From Mytilus galloprovincialis (Eukaryota; Mollusca; Bivalvia; Mytilida; Mytilidae), in the NCBI RefSeq assembly GCF_965363235.1, contig NC_134840.1, positions 95,988,416 through 96,052,415 of the forward strand: 64,000 nt of DNA. The letters are read 5' to 3'. Shown piece by piece: positions 46,426 to 59,300 of this stretch (position 1 is its first letter; each line of letters starts with the position of its first letter). The position numbers and the translations under genes are program-made. Under the pieces are notes generated by a model, which worked only from the letters and a program-made list of their open reading frames with translations, was not told the DNA's origin and searched no databases.

Positions 46426-47310
46426 ATTAGAGGCTCCCAGGAGCCTGTATCGCTCACCTGATATTTTTTATTACAATGGATGCATAAATTAATGGAACCG
46501 TTATGCTTTTGCTTTAGTTGCAGAGATATCAGTCAAAAACTGCATTGTATCACTATGTTTCATTTTTAGCCATTTCTGCCATGTTGGTTGGCAGGCGGGG
46601 TCTTCGGACACATTTCTAAACCTTAGAGTGTGGCCAAGTTTGGTGAAATGTGTCTCAGTTGTTTCAGAGGTTTAGACTTTTGTAACACATTACACAAACA
46701 CAATTGACTTTAAAGAGCAACAACTCCTTTTATTATACTTCACGTTAAAATGCCATATTTTGATTGGCTAATACGAGGGTGTCATTTTACTCTATCACAT
46801 AGCTGAGAGGGTGACAATTTTTTTGAATGTGACTCTCTCGTCTAAACCAATCAAAAATCGACAATTTAAAGGACAATGGATTGAATTTACATCAAGTAGA
46901 TGAATTATACAAAGTCAATGCTTAAGTTTTACGTTCTGGATCAAATTTTATTATTTAACTGTCAAAATGAAAAAAAATAAACCATCTTGTTGTTTATTTC
47001 TAACACTCGTAAATTAACGTTGTTATGTACGTGACGTCATAGAAAATCCTTTTGAAATAAAATAAATCTGTAAAAGACAAAAATGGTAGGACGTTCAGTA
47101 TAATAAATTAAATAACACATAGCTGAGAGGGTGATAGAGCAGATTGGTACCCCTTGAAAAAGCATTGTCAACCTTGGCTTCGCCGCGGTTGACAATGTTT
47201 TCTCGGGGTACCAATCTGCTCTATCACCCTCTCAGCTATGTGTTATTTATATAATGGGGTCAATTGACCATTTTGGTCATCTTGACTAACTTTTCGGTGA
47301 GGAATCTGAA
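46426..47310 (-). repeat. AGCTCACC-family copy interrupted by a fold-back element
   Basis: 'GAGGCTCCCAGGAGCCTGTA' and 'CGCTCACCTGA' mark one end. The text breaks at 'GCAACAACTCCTT' (46729) and resumes at 'GGGGTCAATTGACCATTTTG' (47256), which are adjacent in the intact copy at about 47988-48015. The insert is the 46730-47255 element. Confidence 0.75.
46730..47255. mobile_element. Fold-back element with a long near-perfect hairpin
   Basis: The arms 47110-47153 and 47205-47248 are inverted copies over 44 bases without a mismatch (AATAACACATAGCTGAGAGG...). Inside them a second inverted pair, CATTGTCAACC/GGTTGACAATG, encloses a short GC-rich tip (TTGGCTTCGCCGC). A second inverted pair, TTGATTGGCTAATACGAG with CTCGTCTAAACCAATCAA, is at about 46760 and 46838. 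No coding capacity. Confidence 0.8.
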
Positions 47311-47737
47311 GAATAATCAAAGGTTATTCCCTGACATCTTTTAAAGTGCTTCTAGACTCACATATTACATTAATGTGTTCATGACAATAACTATTTGATA
47401 TTTTTGTTTATCCCGGGCGACATTTTATTCATTTTAATGGTTCTTTTTTTTAACTATTAGTTAATATGTAGACCACAGACTAAACCACTGTGCATGCCAA
47501 CTACCAATAGAATTACATAAATAATACTCCTAACTTTTATAATTTAGTGGGACATTCAACAGAAGCAACTGTCACAGTTTTAATCACAGATTGATACTCA
47601 AGAAACTATCTCTAAGAGTACAATTCGAATAATACTTGAAAATTCAGGACAATTTCGCCATTGAACATAAATATTATACAATTATGGCCCGTAGAAAGGT
47701 GAATATCCAAAATTGTCAACACTTAATAACTAATATA

Positions 47738-48807
47738 GGAAACTGGAGGCTCTAAAGAGCCCGTGTCGCTCACCTTGGTGTATGTGAATATTAAACAAAG
47801 GACACAGATGGATTCATGATAAAATTGTGTTTTGGTGATGGTGATGTGTTTGTAGATCTTACTATACTAAATATTCTTGCTGCTTACAGTTATCTCTATC
47901 TACAATGAACTTGTCCCAGTAGTTTCAATGGAAAATGTTAGTGAAAATTTACAAATTTTATGAAAATTGTTAAAAATTGACTATAAAGGGCAATAACTCC
48001 TTAGGGGGTCAATTGAACATTTTGGTCATGTTGACTTATTTTTAGGTCTTACTTTGCTTATAAGCCAAAAACTGCATTTTACCCCTATGTTCTATTTTTA
48101 GCCATGGCGGCCATCTTGGTTGGTTGGCCGAGTCACCGGACAGATTTTTAAACTAGATACCCCAGTGATGATTCTGGCCAAGTTTAGTTTATTTTGGCCC
48201 AGTAGTTTCAGAGGAGAAGATTTTTCTAAAAGATTACTAAGATTTACAAAAAATGGTTAAAAACTTTCTATAAAGGGCAATAACTCCTAAAGGGGTCAAC
48301 TGACCATTTTGATCATGTGAAATTATTTGTAAATCTTACTTTACTGAACATTAATGCTGTTTACAGTTTACCTCTATCTATAATAATATTCAAGATAATA
48401 ACCAAAACAGCAAAATTTCCTTAAAATTACCAATTCAGGGGCAGCAATCTAACAGCAGGTTGTCTGATTCATTTGAAAATTTCAGGGCAGATAGATTCTG
48501 ACCTGATATACAAGTTTACCCCTTGTCAGATTTGCTCTAAATGCTTTAGTTTTTGAGTTATAAGACAAAAACTGCATTTTACCCCTATGTCCTACTTTTA
48601 GCCATGGCGGCCATCTTGGTTAGTTGGCCGGGTCACCGGACACATTTTTTTAACTAGATACCCCAATGATGATTGTCGCCAAGTTTGGTTAAATTTGGCC
48701 CAGTAGTTTCAGAGGGGAAGAGTTTTGTAAAAGTTAACGATGACGGACGACGGACGCCAAGTGATGAGAAAAGCTCACTTTGACCTTTGGACCAGGTGAG
48801 CTAAAAA
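47738..48807 (-). mobile_element. AGCTCACCTGGCCC repeat element, reverse copy with two internal units
   Basis: 'GGAGGCTCTAAAGAGCCCGT' opens and 'GACCAGGTGAGCTAAAAAG' closes it. 'GCCATGGCGGCCATCTTGGT' occurs twice (48101 and 48601), against three times in the 27391-29187 copy. It lies between the two convertase genes. Confidence 0.8.
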
Positions 48808-50232
48808 GTCGTCCTTTGAACATTAACTTTGAACTAACTTGAAACAAGATTTGACAATTTTAGGTAAAGGTTTGGAACACATTGTAGTATTGTTGGTTTT
48901 TTTTTGGTAATTCATTGGATTTTGGAGGAGTTCTGACCACGATGTTAATTCGTAGATTGATTGATGAACGCAGAAGATATATATTAAATATGTACGTGAT
49001 GTACTAATGACTTTATTAATGACACGAATCAGGAGGAGATAACCTTAGCTTTATACTTAACGTCAACATTAAGTACCAATTGTTTCGAAATTATCGAGTT
49101 AAAAGTTAAAACCCGAACGTCAGTCAAATTGAAAATGACTTATGAGGCAACATTCATTAATGAAACGAAAAATGGAGAGAAAAGTTAACATATTGGTTGA
49201 CTAGCGTATAAGAATACATTTGTGTTATGTTTTTTATTTGATTGTTATGTTATACGTATGCTGATCAAAAAATTGTTTTAGACTTTTAGACCGGTACTTA
49301 TGCAAACTTGAGACATATGCATATGTTGTGATTCACTGCTGTAAAAAAAACTTGAAATCAAAGTAGAGAACATAAACTTTTTATTAAAATGTTTCTGTTT
49401 CGAACTTAGAATATATAAAAAAAAATACAAAATAAGAAAAAATAAATAAAAGATTGCAAAAACAAATATTCATATGAAAAAATATATGTAGATACATAAT
49501 ATATAGATATAAAAAATACAAATGCACAAAACCACAACGTATGTAATTCTCAAAAGGCGCATATAGTGTGGTTGCACAAACATTAATTTCAAATTATGGT
49601 AATGATCTATGTCAGCAAAGGACCCAGTCGGATAGTTTAACATTTCAAAACAAGCATGTTAAATGTTGCATTCACAAGTTCTTAACATTAATACATGATC
49701 CCTTATTGTTATAATGACGTCATCATGATCAAAGCACAACTTCGCAACGTCATATTCAACTTTCGTTGCCGAGTAAAATTTATGTCCATCGAAACTCTAT
49801 CGAATTTCCCCTTTTTTAAATAATAATAAAAAATAATGTGAAAGACAACAATAAAAAGTGAGCATAAATAATAAAAATCTAAACACCTTCACAGAGATGA
49901 AAATATATCATTAATTCTAGAGCTACCATCAATGCATGTATCCTAGTATGATTTGTTTGATACATAGAGACGGTTGTACGCAGTGGTCTAGGTTAGTTCT
50001 GTTTACCATCAAACGATACTGATATATCAGTCTTTTAATATTATTGTAATTCATAAGTCATATTCATTCAATTCATTGTAAAAAAAAATCTTCATCTAGA
50101 ACACTGGAGAATTTAGATTTCTTCATTGTAAGTCATGTTTCAAACTTTGATTATCTGCGCAAATCTGTTTATAATTCATCTCAATTTCTGTCTTAAAAAG
50201 TATGGCTTTATCTTATAATCAACGATGTCACC
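48808..50232. other. Intergenic DNA and 3' untranslated region of gene 2
   Basis: No gene is seen. A minus-strand AATAAA (plus-strand TTTATT at 49380-49385) is about 850 bases past the gene 2 stop and is one candidate poly(A) signal; several weaker A/T-rich alternatives lie nearer. Confidence 0.4.
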
Positions 50233-50338
50233 TTAATACCAACTTATCCGTTTACCATATCTTGGGGTAACAGAAGGAAATGGTCTACTGTCATACATGT
50301 CGGAGGTTTGAGATGTTTGCTGCGTTTTTATATCGGGT
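50233..50338 (-). CDS. Gene 2 last exon: cytoplasmic tail
   Basis: 106 bases, minus-strand acceptor CTATTTTAG|ACC, stop TAA at 50233-50235. It encodes KPDIKTQQTSQTSDMYDSRP, then FPSVTPRYGKRISWY. Polar, with no acidic cluster and no known sorting motif recognised. Confidence 0.85.
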
Positions 50339-53300
50339 CTAAAATAGAAGAAATACATACTACTAGCTTATACATTAGGACACCATGACAACACTTTAAC
50401 GTTAACCAACATACAATATATATAGAAACTAATAGTTAGTATTCTTAACCGGTTTAGTGCGTACTAGTTACATACTATCTTTATAATATCTTCAATACAT
50501 TACTACATAACTCAATGTTTTAAAAAGGAGATACCAAAGACGACACAATATTGGTTTAAATTATCCTATATAGCAATGCCAAATAAACTCGAAAGAAAAA
50601 TAATCTCTAGCTAGTAGATAAAGATTTCCTTATGTAAAACATTTGTCTTTTATCACAAACCTGGTACAAATGTAGTTCCAACAGTAATTAGATGATAGAA
50701 AAGAAAGTCTATGGGGTATTTATCAATATTTTTTTAAAATAGTAAATGCACATTCTCACCTCACTACTGTAGTTTAACGGACGTCATCACGATTTGGTTG
50801 ACCGTTATGGAATAACCGTTTCACAAATGATATCGGATATGTTCCTTACGTCCTTCTCTTTCATGAATGTGACATAACGACGGGTGCCACATAAGGAGCA
50901 GAATCTGCTTACCTTTCCGGAGCACTTATGATCAACCCTTGTTTTGTGGGGTTTGTGTTGCTTATTCATTAGTTCTCTTTGTTGTGTCATGTGTACTGTT
51001 GTTTGTCTGTTTGTCTTTTTTATTTTTAGCCAGGCGTTGTCGGTTTATTTTCGATTTATGAGTTTGACTGTCCCTCTGGTAATTTTCGTCCCTTTTTAAG
51101 ACGTTTACGATGATGTCTTCTTATGCTCTTTTTATTACAACATAAATTCAGTAAATGCACAATTTCACCTCAATGCAAGTTTATTACGTTTACGATGATG
51201 TGTTTTTATGCTTTTTTTCTCATAAAATATATTCAGTTAAAGGGGTACCCAACACTTTGACTGAAATAGATTTGGCTCGTTTAATTTTCATAAAATTTTG
51301 ACAAAATATTTACTTAGACCTGTTAAGGCTAATATGAAAATTTCTAGAAATTTGAACCACACAATTTACAGGAATAGTTTTGTTGGATATATAACAGTTT
51401 GACAAACACTAATGTTGATCGTTGAAAAGCTGGACTTCTCCTTACTAATAGTTCAAAAATGTATCTGGTTAAAATACACAGCTGATTTTTAAGAGTTAAC
51501 TCCCTTTTATGTGTTATGTACCCCTTTTATGCACACTCTAACCTCACTGCATGTTTAAGACGTTTATAATGATGCTTTCGTATGCTCTTGTCATCATAAG
51601 GGTCGTTTTCAAAAAATGTCGAATTTTCAGTACACCCATGCTAACTTTTTTATTTCTAATGAAAATTTCAGTTGTAATGGTTTAAATGAAAGCTTGTCGG
51701 ATTTGTGATTCAGAACATTAATAATAAACACACCTTACATCTATTTTGATAAGATTAAACTGCATTTAAGAGCCATTTTGGGGGTATTTGTCTGCGTACA
51801 GTGTCAGAAAAACACATTTCAAATGATTTTTTTGCGATTTTCTGATCGCCTTGATATCTGCAAAAGGGACTTTTTAAGAACGTTTAATATTACTCTAACG
51901 AAAAATCGTAGCTTCTATATCATTGTATGTAACATATTATCTACAAACTAAATTGAATCTGCGTACAGGAGGTTCATGTCTTTCCTGTTACCGCTACTTA
52001 AATCAGCCGTGAAATTATTCTCCCTATGAATATTGAATCAGTCAGTGTTGATCTCAAAAGTGCAAAGTAATCTTTACATTTAAAACGCCTCGTTTCTTGA
52101 ACGACAGTGTAGAGAAAAGAAATTTCAAGACATTTAGTGAAAAAAATATAGCGTACTTTTTTTCATGTCTATGCTGTTACCACCAATTTTGATTAAATAC
52201 ACCAACAGTATACTTGTAAAAAGTGCAATAACGTGTTGGAAACCAAATTCACAATAGAAAAACATAATCACTTCACCAAAGGGAGTAGTCATTTCACAAC
52301 AGCAATCAAAAACGAAGAAATTTGTCTATCCTGTTATGTCTATCCTGTTACTATGGTTGCTATGGTTACAGTAACAGGATAGACAATTGTAGACAAAAAC
52401 GTCGTTAATTTTTTTATCTTATCATATAGGTGCAAAACGAATGAAATATTTCGTTGTTTGAAGTCATCTTAAGGTTATAACGTATTAATCTTCCCAATTA
52501 AGCATTCGCAGGTGCAATACTGATATCGGTAACAGGATAGACAAAAAGGTAACAGGATAGACTTTTATATAGTAATATATCAGAAACGTACGTTCCTGTT
52601 ACCAATGAAATATAGAGAAAAGTAAACTACCTTATGAGGGATTTACTTGATGTTGGGTTTATTTGAAAGGTTGAAAAAATGCCGAACAATATAAATTGCT
52701 ATCTTAGACTTGCATTACTGGTGATAATTTTTACAACCTTTGAAAACCAATTTTTAGAGGCATTTTTCAGTACAACCTGTTAAATTGGCAAATAATCTAT
52801 TATATTACAGAATGAATATATATAGAAGTTTATTCTCTTGAAAACCATCTAATTGTCTACGTAAAACAAGCTTAACATTTTATCTAAACCTTTTCTTAAT
52901 AACCCAAAATTTCTTTTGAAAATGGTAACAGGATAGACAAAATAATGTACCACCGATCAAAAAATGTTTCAACATATTTTTGTATGACATCATTAAGATT
53001 GCATCTTTTAATATGTTGTTCTTAAAGTACTGTTTGTTTTGATTTGCTTATGTAGAGGGTTGTTTGAATAAGTAACTTTTAATAATATTTTCAATTTCAA
53101 AATTCGACATTTTTTGAAAATGACCCATAACATAAATCAGTTTTGTTGTTTAAGTATTTTAGAGCTGCTTCAACAGAACAGCAAATGTGAGAGTTGTCAA
53201 TATCAATCATGACCTCCATTTTATAATTAAATACAACAAATCCAAATTTGGTACAAATAATGTTTGAATGATTACCAACGTTATCAGTGAATATTATTTT

Positions 53301-56300
53301 CCAGTCAATAAAGGATTAAAACATCTGAACTTGTAAAAAGGAACGTCGTCAATATTTGATTTGTCATTGACCATTGTTTACATGTTTTATGGTATAACAA
53401 CATATTAAAAATTATTTGATGCAACTACAAGAAGTTTAACTTGTCAATCAATTAGAACTTGCTAAACATTGGTTGACATGTTTTCAAGTTGTTCCACGTA
53501 TTACCAAAGTGTCATTTCTCAATCAACTTAAGAACAATCTTCCTCAACAGTACAAATTAAAATAGATCTTGCCAGGAACTTCAACTTTTTTATTACAACA
53601 TATTAATTTTTTTCTTTTTCTTTTTCGAATACACCACCATAAAACATCTTTTAAATCATGCATTTGAATTGTTAAATGTTGGTGATGACTAAACATACTG
53701 TACAAAACATCTGAATCTAACGAAATATTTATGTGTAGACCTGAGTAACGGCAAAAAGGCAGAATGTTATCCAATAAACTCTGATTATACATTTACAAAC
53801 AAATTAGCACAAGACTTTGCTTTTTATCCGTTGTAAATGCTATTGAATTTGACAATGCCTCTAGAAATCTTTATACTCATGGGGATAGTTTTCAAAAGGC
53901 GAGTTTGCATTGTTAAGATCTACATCTCGTATCATATATAAATGATAGAGTTCATACATACTTGCTTATGCTCTGTTTTGCTGCACATGTCGCATATATT
54001 GCTCCAATGAGGGAGAGAAATGCAACTAAAGCTCCAATACTACCGGCTATTATCGGAGTATTGATGTTGTTAACTGGAAAAAATATCAAAATATCAGAAA
54101 TCAACACCTATAATTTATTTTACTATAATTCATAACTTAAAAAGTGAAAACAAACTATAATTAATATGCATAGAACTTCCAAAATGTGTAATTCAAACTT
54201 AAAGAGCAGTAAAGCCAAAATAACACTACTCGCCACATTGTAGAACTTGATAAAGTTACATCTGGAGTTAATCTTTAACAATTTACATATTTCACGTTTA
54301 TCAACAGTAATATTTTATTGAATCAGTGTTTAAAAACCATTTACTTTATATATTGATTTAAATGACAGTCTGGACATTTCATTTACTAAACATAAATTTT
54401 GGGTATACGTCAACGAGACGTCATTAAAACTGAAAACAATACACACAAAAAAACCAGCAATAGAAACACGTGTTTGTTCAGTATCAAATAAACAAATATT
54501 CAACAAATGGAAGTTTTTAACGACCTTGACTGGCTATACAGCCCTTGCACGGTCGGGAAATAAAACAAATATTCAGTCCAGTCATCTCTTTTTATATTAT
54601 AGGCTGGTCCTCTCCCTTGCAACATACAGGTGTCTATCAGAGCAAAACAAACAAAGGACAGGGAACCAGTCTATAATTAACTAATCTGACTTGTCTTCGT
54701 TCGGATTTTTTTTCTACGTAACATTTGTAAGTTAATTTAATAAAAAAAAAAGTTCTACATTCAACCAAACTATATTCTTTTGTGACCAAACATACTTAAC
54801 CCCGCCACATTATTTATGTATGTGCCTGTCCCAAGTCAGGAGCCTGTAATTCAGTGGTTGTCGTTTGTTTATGTGTTACATATTTGTATTTCGTTCATTT
54901 TTATAGAAATAAAGCCGTTAGTTTTCTCGTTTGAATTGTTTTACATTGTCATATCGGGGCTTTTTATAGCTGTCTATGTGGTATTGGCTTCGCTCATTGT
55001 TGAAGGCCGTACGATGATTTTTTATATATATGAGTAAATCCAGTCATAGCGAGATTTTCTGACTTCACATAGTTGCTTGACAATTTCGATGTTACAATGA
55101 AAATCTTACTAAATAAGTTGAAAAATAACCGTTTATTTCATACTACCGGTATACAATTTAAAAAGTTGTATGAGTGCTAATGAGACAACTCTACATACAA
55201 GTCACAATTAACAAAAGTAAACCATTATAGTTCAAAGTACGACCTTCAACACGGAGCATTGGCTTCACGCTGACTAGCAAGCTATAACAGGCCCTAAAAG
55301 GCCCTAAAAGTGACAAGTGTAAAACCATTTAAACAGGAAAACCAAAGGTCTAATCAATATAAAAAAACGAGAAACACTTATGAACCACATCATTACACGA
55401 CAACCACTAATGAACCACATCATTAAACGACAACCACTAAACATCAGGTTCCTGGGTGCAAACAAATACAGCGAGTTTAAAAGTTATAATTTATTGCTAG
55501 TCTTCGCCATATCATATTATATATACCAAGGTAATTGTGAACAGCAGTCCTTAATTGCACCATAATAGAAAAACTCAATCAAATTGTATAAATTCAGATA
55601 ACATCGAGTTAAAAAAACTTGTAGTAAAATAGGCTGTTCGTTAATTGAGATATAACAACATAGACAATGTATACAAGAAGAAAACATGATGTGCTAAGCC
55701 AAAAGCATACATCATTTAAATAAAGGAAAAACAACACATTGCATTCGTGTTGCAGAATATGGGAACAGACGAATTCATATCAATTCCTTCTAGCATAGTA
55801 CAAAACATTATACGCTACACAAAGATACGAGCAATAATTATTTTCTGTTTTCCCTAGCCTTTAAATTGTATATTTGTATTTGAAAACAAATTTAAAACAT
55901 TTCTAAAATCGAAATAAACATGTTCTGTCATTTGAACATTACCGGAATTGAAATAGAACTCTAAATCATTTCCGTAGTTTGTCATTTTATCACGAAAAAG
56001 CTTTTATCAAATTTAGAGAATTTTGAAAGGAATTACAGGATGGGAAGAGTATAGATACATTAAGATGAAATGAAGTTATATATTTTAGTTTAATGAATAT
56101 TGAAAATTATAATTCACACTTAACAAATAAATAGAATTGGATGATTGAAGATTTTAAAATATCATTTTATCATCCTGACTCTTTAAGCTTAATTCTTAAT
56201 AGGACTGTATGTCGGATACGTTCGACATCTCTAGTATAGTCTTAATAGGACTGTAAGTCGGATACGTTCGAAATCTCTAGTATAGTCTAATAGGACTGTA

Positions 56301-59300
56301 AGTCGGATACGTTCGAAATCTCTAGTATAGTCTAATAGGACTGTAAGTCGGATACGTTCGAAATCTCTAGTATAGTCTTAATAGGACTGTAAGTCGGATA
56401 CGTTCGAAATCTCTAGTATAGTCTTAATAGGACTGTTAGTCGGATACGTTCGAAATCTCTAGTATAGTCTTTACACTGTTATTTTATCAGTCGTCTTTTT
56501 GACTGCAAGTTATCCAAGATCATCTGTACCCAAAAGACCATTACTACAGACAATACTTGCAACCGAAAGTACAAAAGTCAAACAGATAGCAGAAAATACT
56601 TACGGGTAGCTTTTGTGCCAGTTGCATCTTCATTTGATGGTGGCAATGGTAGACTTTCAGTTACTGAATCTTTAGTGGTTGCTTCTGTCGTCTGTTCTTT
56701 TGTTGAACTGTGCTGTGTTTGTTTCAAAGATGTTATTGGTGTTGTAAATTCATTTGTAACTTTAGTAGTTGACATTGTTGTCGTAATTGGTGGTGTAGAT
56801 TCAGTTGTAACTTCCATAGTTGGTATCTGTGATGTTATTGGTGATGTAGATTCAGTTATAACGTCCAAAGATGACGTAATTCGTGCCGAAGATTCTGTTG
56901 TAACTTCCATTGGTGGTATGGTTGGTGCATTTTTTATTGTATATTTAGTTGTAGCTTCCATTGGTGTCATGGTTGGTGCATTTTGTGTTGTAGATTCAGT
57001 TGTAGCTTCCATTGGTGGTATGGTTAGCGCATTTAGTGTTGTAGATTCAGTTGTTATATCCTTATTTGCTGTCGTTGTTATAATTGGTGTTGTTGATTCA
57101 GTTGTAAGTTTCATAGTTGACAACATAGTCGTAGATTCAGTTGTAACTTCTGTAGTTGGTAAATTGGATGTGCTTGTTGTTGTTGATTCAGTTGTAACTT
57201 CTGTAGTTGGTATATTTGGTGTGCTTGTTGTAGTTGGTTCAGTTGTAACTTCTATAGTTGGTATATTTGGTGTGCTTGTTGTAGTTGGTTCAGTTGTAAC
57301 TTCTGTAGTTGGTATATTTGGTGTGCTTGTTGTTGTTGATTCAGTTGTAACTTCTGTAGTTGGTATATTTGGTGTGCTTGTTGTTGTTGATTCAGTTGTA
57401 GCTTCTGTAGTTGGTATATTTGGTGTGCTTGTTGTAGTTGGTTCAGTTGTAACTTCTGTAGTTGGTATATTTGGTGTTGTTGTTGTTGTTGATTCAGTTG
57501 TAACTTCTGTAGTTGGTATATTTGGTGTTGTTGTTGTTGTTGATTCAGTTGTAACTTCTGTAGTTGGTATATTTGGTGTTGTTGTTGTTGATTCAGTTGT
57601 AACTTCTGTAGTTGGTATATTTGGTGTGCTTGTTGTAGTTGGTTCAGTTGTAACTTCTGTAGTTGGTATATTTGGTGTGCTTGTTGTTGTTGATTCAGTT
57701 GTAACTTCTGTAGTTGGTATATTTGGTGTGCTTGTTGTAGTTGGTTCAGTTGTAACTTCTGTAGTTGGTATATTTGGTGTGCTTGTTGTTGTTGATTCAG
57801 TTGTAACTTCTGTAGTTGGTATATTTGGTGTGCTTGTTGTAGTTGGTTCAGTTGTAACTTCTGTAGTTGGTATATTTGGTGTGCTTGTTGTTGTTGATTC
57901 AGTTGTAACTTCTGTAGTTGGTATATTTGGTGTGCTTGTTGTTGTTGGTTCAGTTGTAACTTCTGTAGTTGTTATATCTGGTGTGCTTGTGGTTGATTCA
58001 GTTGTTATCTTTGTTGTTTGTACTGTTGTTGTACGTTGTGTTATTGGCTCCGTCGAAACCTCTGTTGTAAGAACACTTTTAGTTGTGACATCTAAGTGTG
58101 TAGTTTCGTCTGCTGCAGTTGGTGAAGTTGTTTGTTCCACGACTACAAAAATATTAAAGTTTAAAATATTCCATGATAACGACAACATTAACAAAAAATT
58201 AACAAATAATATTGCTCTGGAGATATTTTAACAGTAAAACCGGATAAAACCAGTATTTCATGTCAATAAATTAACATATCAAATTACATGTGTAATATTA
58301 AATCGAAAGTAGTATTATCAAACAATACGTGCAGATAAAAGCTTGAATATATTACAAGTGTCCTTGAAGAATTTAAACTACTAAGTAAAAAAAAATGTAA
58401 ATTTTGTAAATCGTAAATCAGTCTTATCTGGTAGATGCTTTATTCATGGATATCTGATGCTGAAATATAAAATTAAATGTTTTCCAATCATATATTTTAC
58501 AAAAGATAATGAAATTCATATCAATATAGGCACCCGAGATTATTTCACACTAACTAAGACTTTGAACAATTTTGATTTTTTTTTCGTTTGAAAAGAATCA
58601 TTGGATTTACCATACAAACTGTATCATATGTTGAAGTAAGTAAGTACTAAGTAAGTAAAACTTTATTTTTAATTTGCATGTTGACGAACATTTGAAAATA
58701 AGCTCTGATGAGCTGTTCGTCAAATATAAAAACATATATGTATAATAACAAATATAATTTATAACAAAAATTGCAGCAGGCAAATTAATGGTTACCAAAA
58801 CAGCATCACGTTAACTGGTAACATTTAAGGCATATATGAAGCACTAAAACAGACTATAACATATAAAAATATATATTTAGACGAATCATATATATGTGTA
58901 TATATATAGAGAGATAGATATATAATACATTTAATATACATATTCTTTATTTCAAAACCATTACCATTTCAAGGTTTCAAGGTCATTGATTAATATATAA
59001 AATTAAGTAATCATATATTGCAATAGTGTTGTTCATTACAATTTCACAACAATCAATGATCATGACATCAATTTATACAATAAAAAAAACTATCAAAATC
59101 ACATTGCAGCTAAAAATTTGATTAATACATGATATAAGAGCCAAACTACACATGTTTATATAATTGATTGTAATTAATATTGTAAAATAACTTTTTTTTT
59201 CACAAGTTGTTTTGCGGATTATTGTTCATACTTGTAATGCAATGCTCAGATAAAATTTATGAGTAAAATGTATTATCCTTTCGATGACAATGCGATTGCT

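Larger units (their letters stand above)
50745..53145. repeat. Tandem array of about 85-100 bp units split by three insertions
   Basis: Units carry 'TAAATGCACAATTTCACCTC', 'GACGTTTACGATGATGTCTT' and 'TATGCTCTTTTTATTACAAC'. Traces are at about 50745-50765, 51098-51180, 51181-51238, 51533-51599 and 53127-53140. The gaps are filled by a TGATCTCAGGTGCTCC-family copy (50765-51097), a MITE (51239-51532) and the 51600-53126 element. It lies in the last intron of gene 2. Confidence 0.65.

Noticed and set aside
56615..58231. Plus-strand 538-codon open frame
   Set aside because: It is the antisense of the Thr-rich stalk exon. The codon repeat leaves no stops on either strand, and the product is only Val/Ser/Gly repeats, with no splice or domain support.
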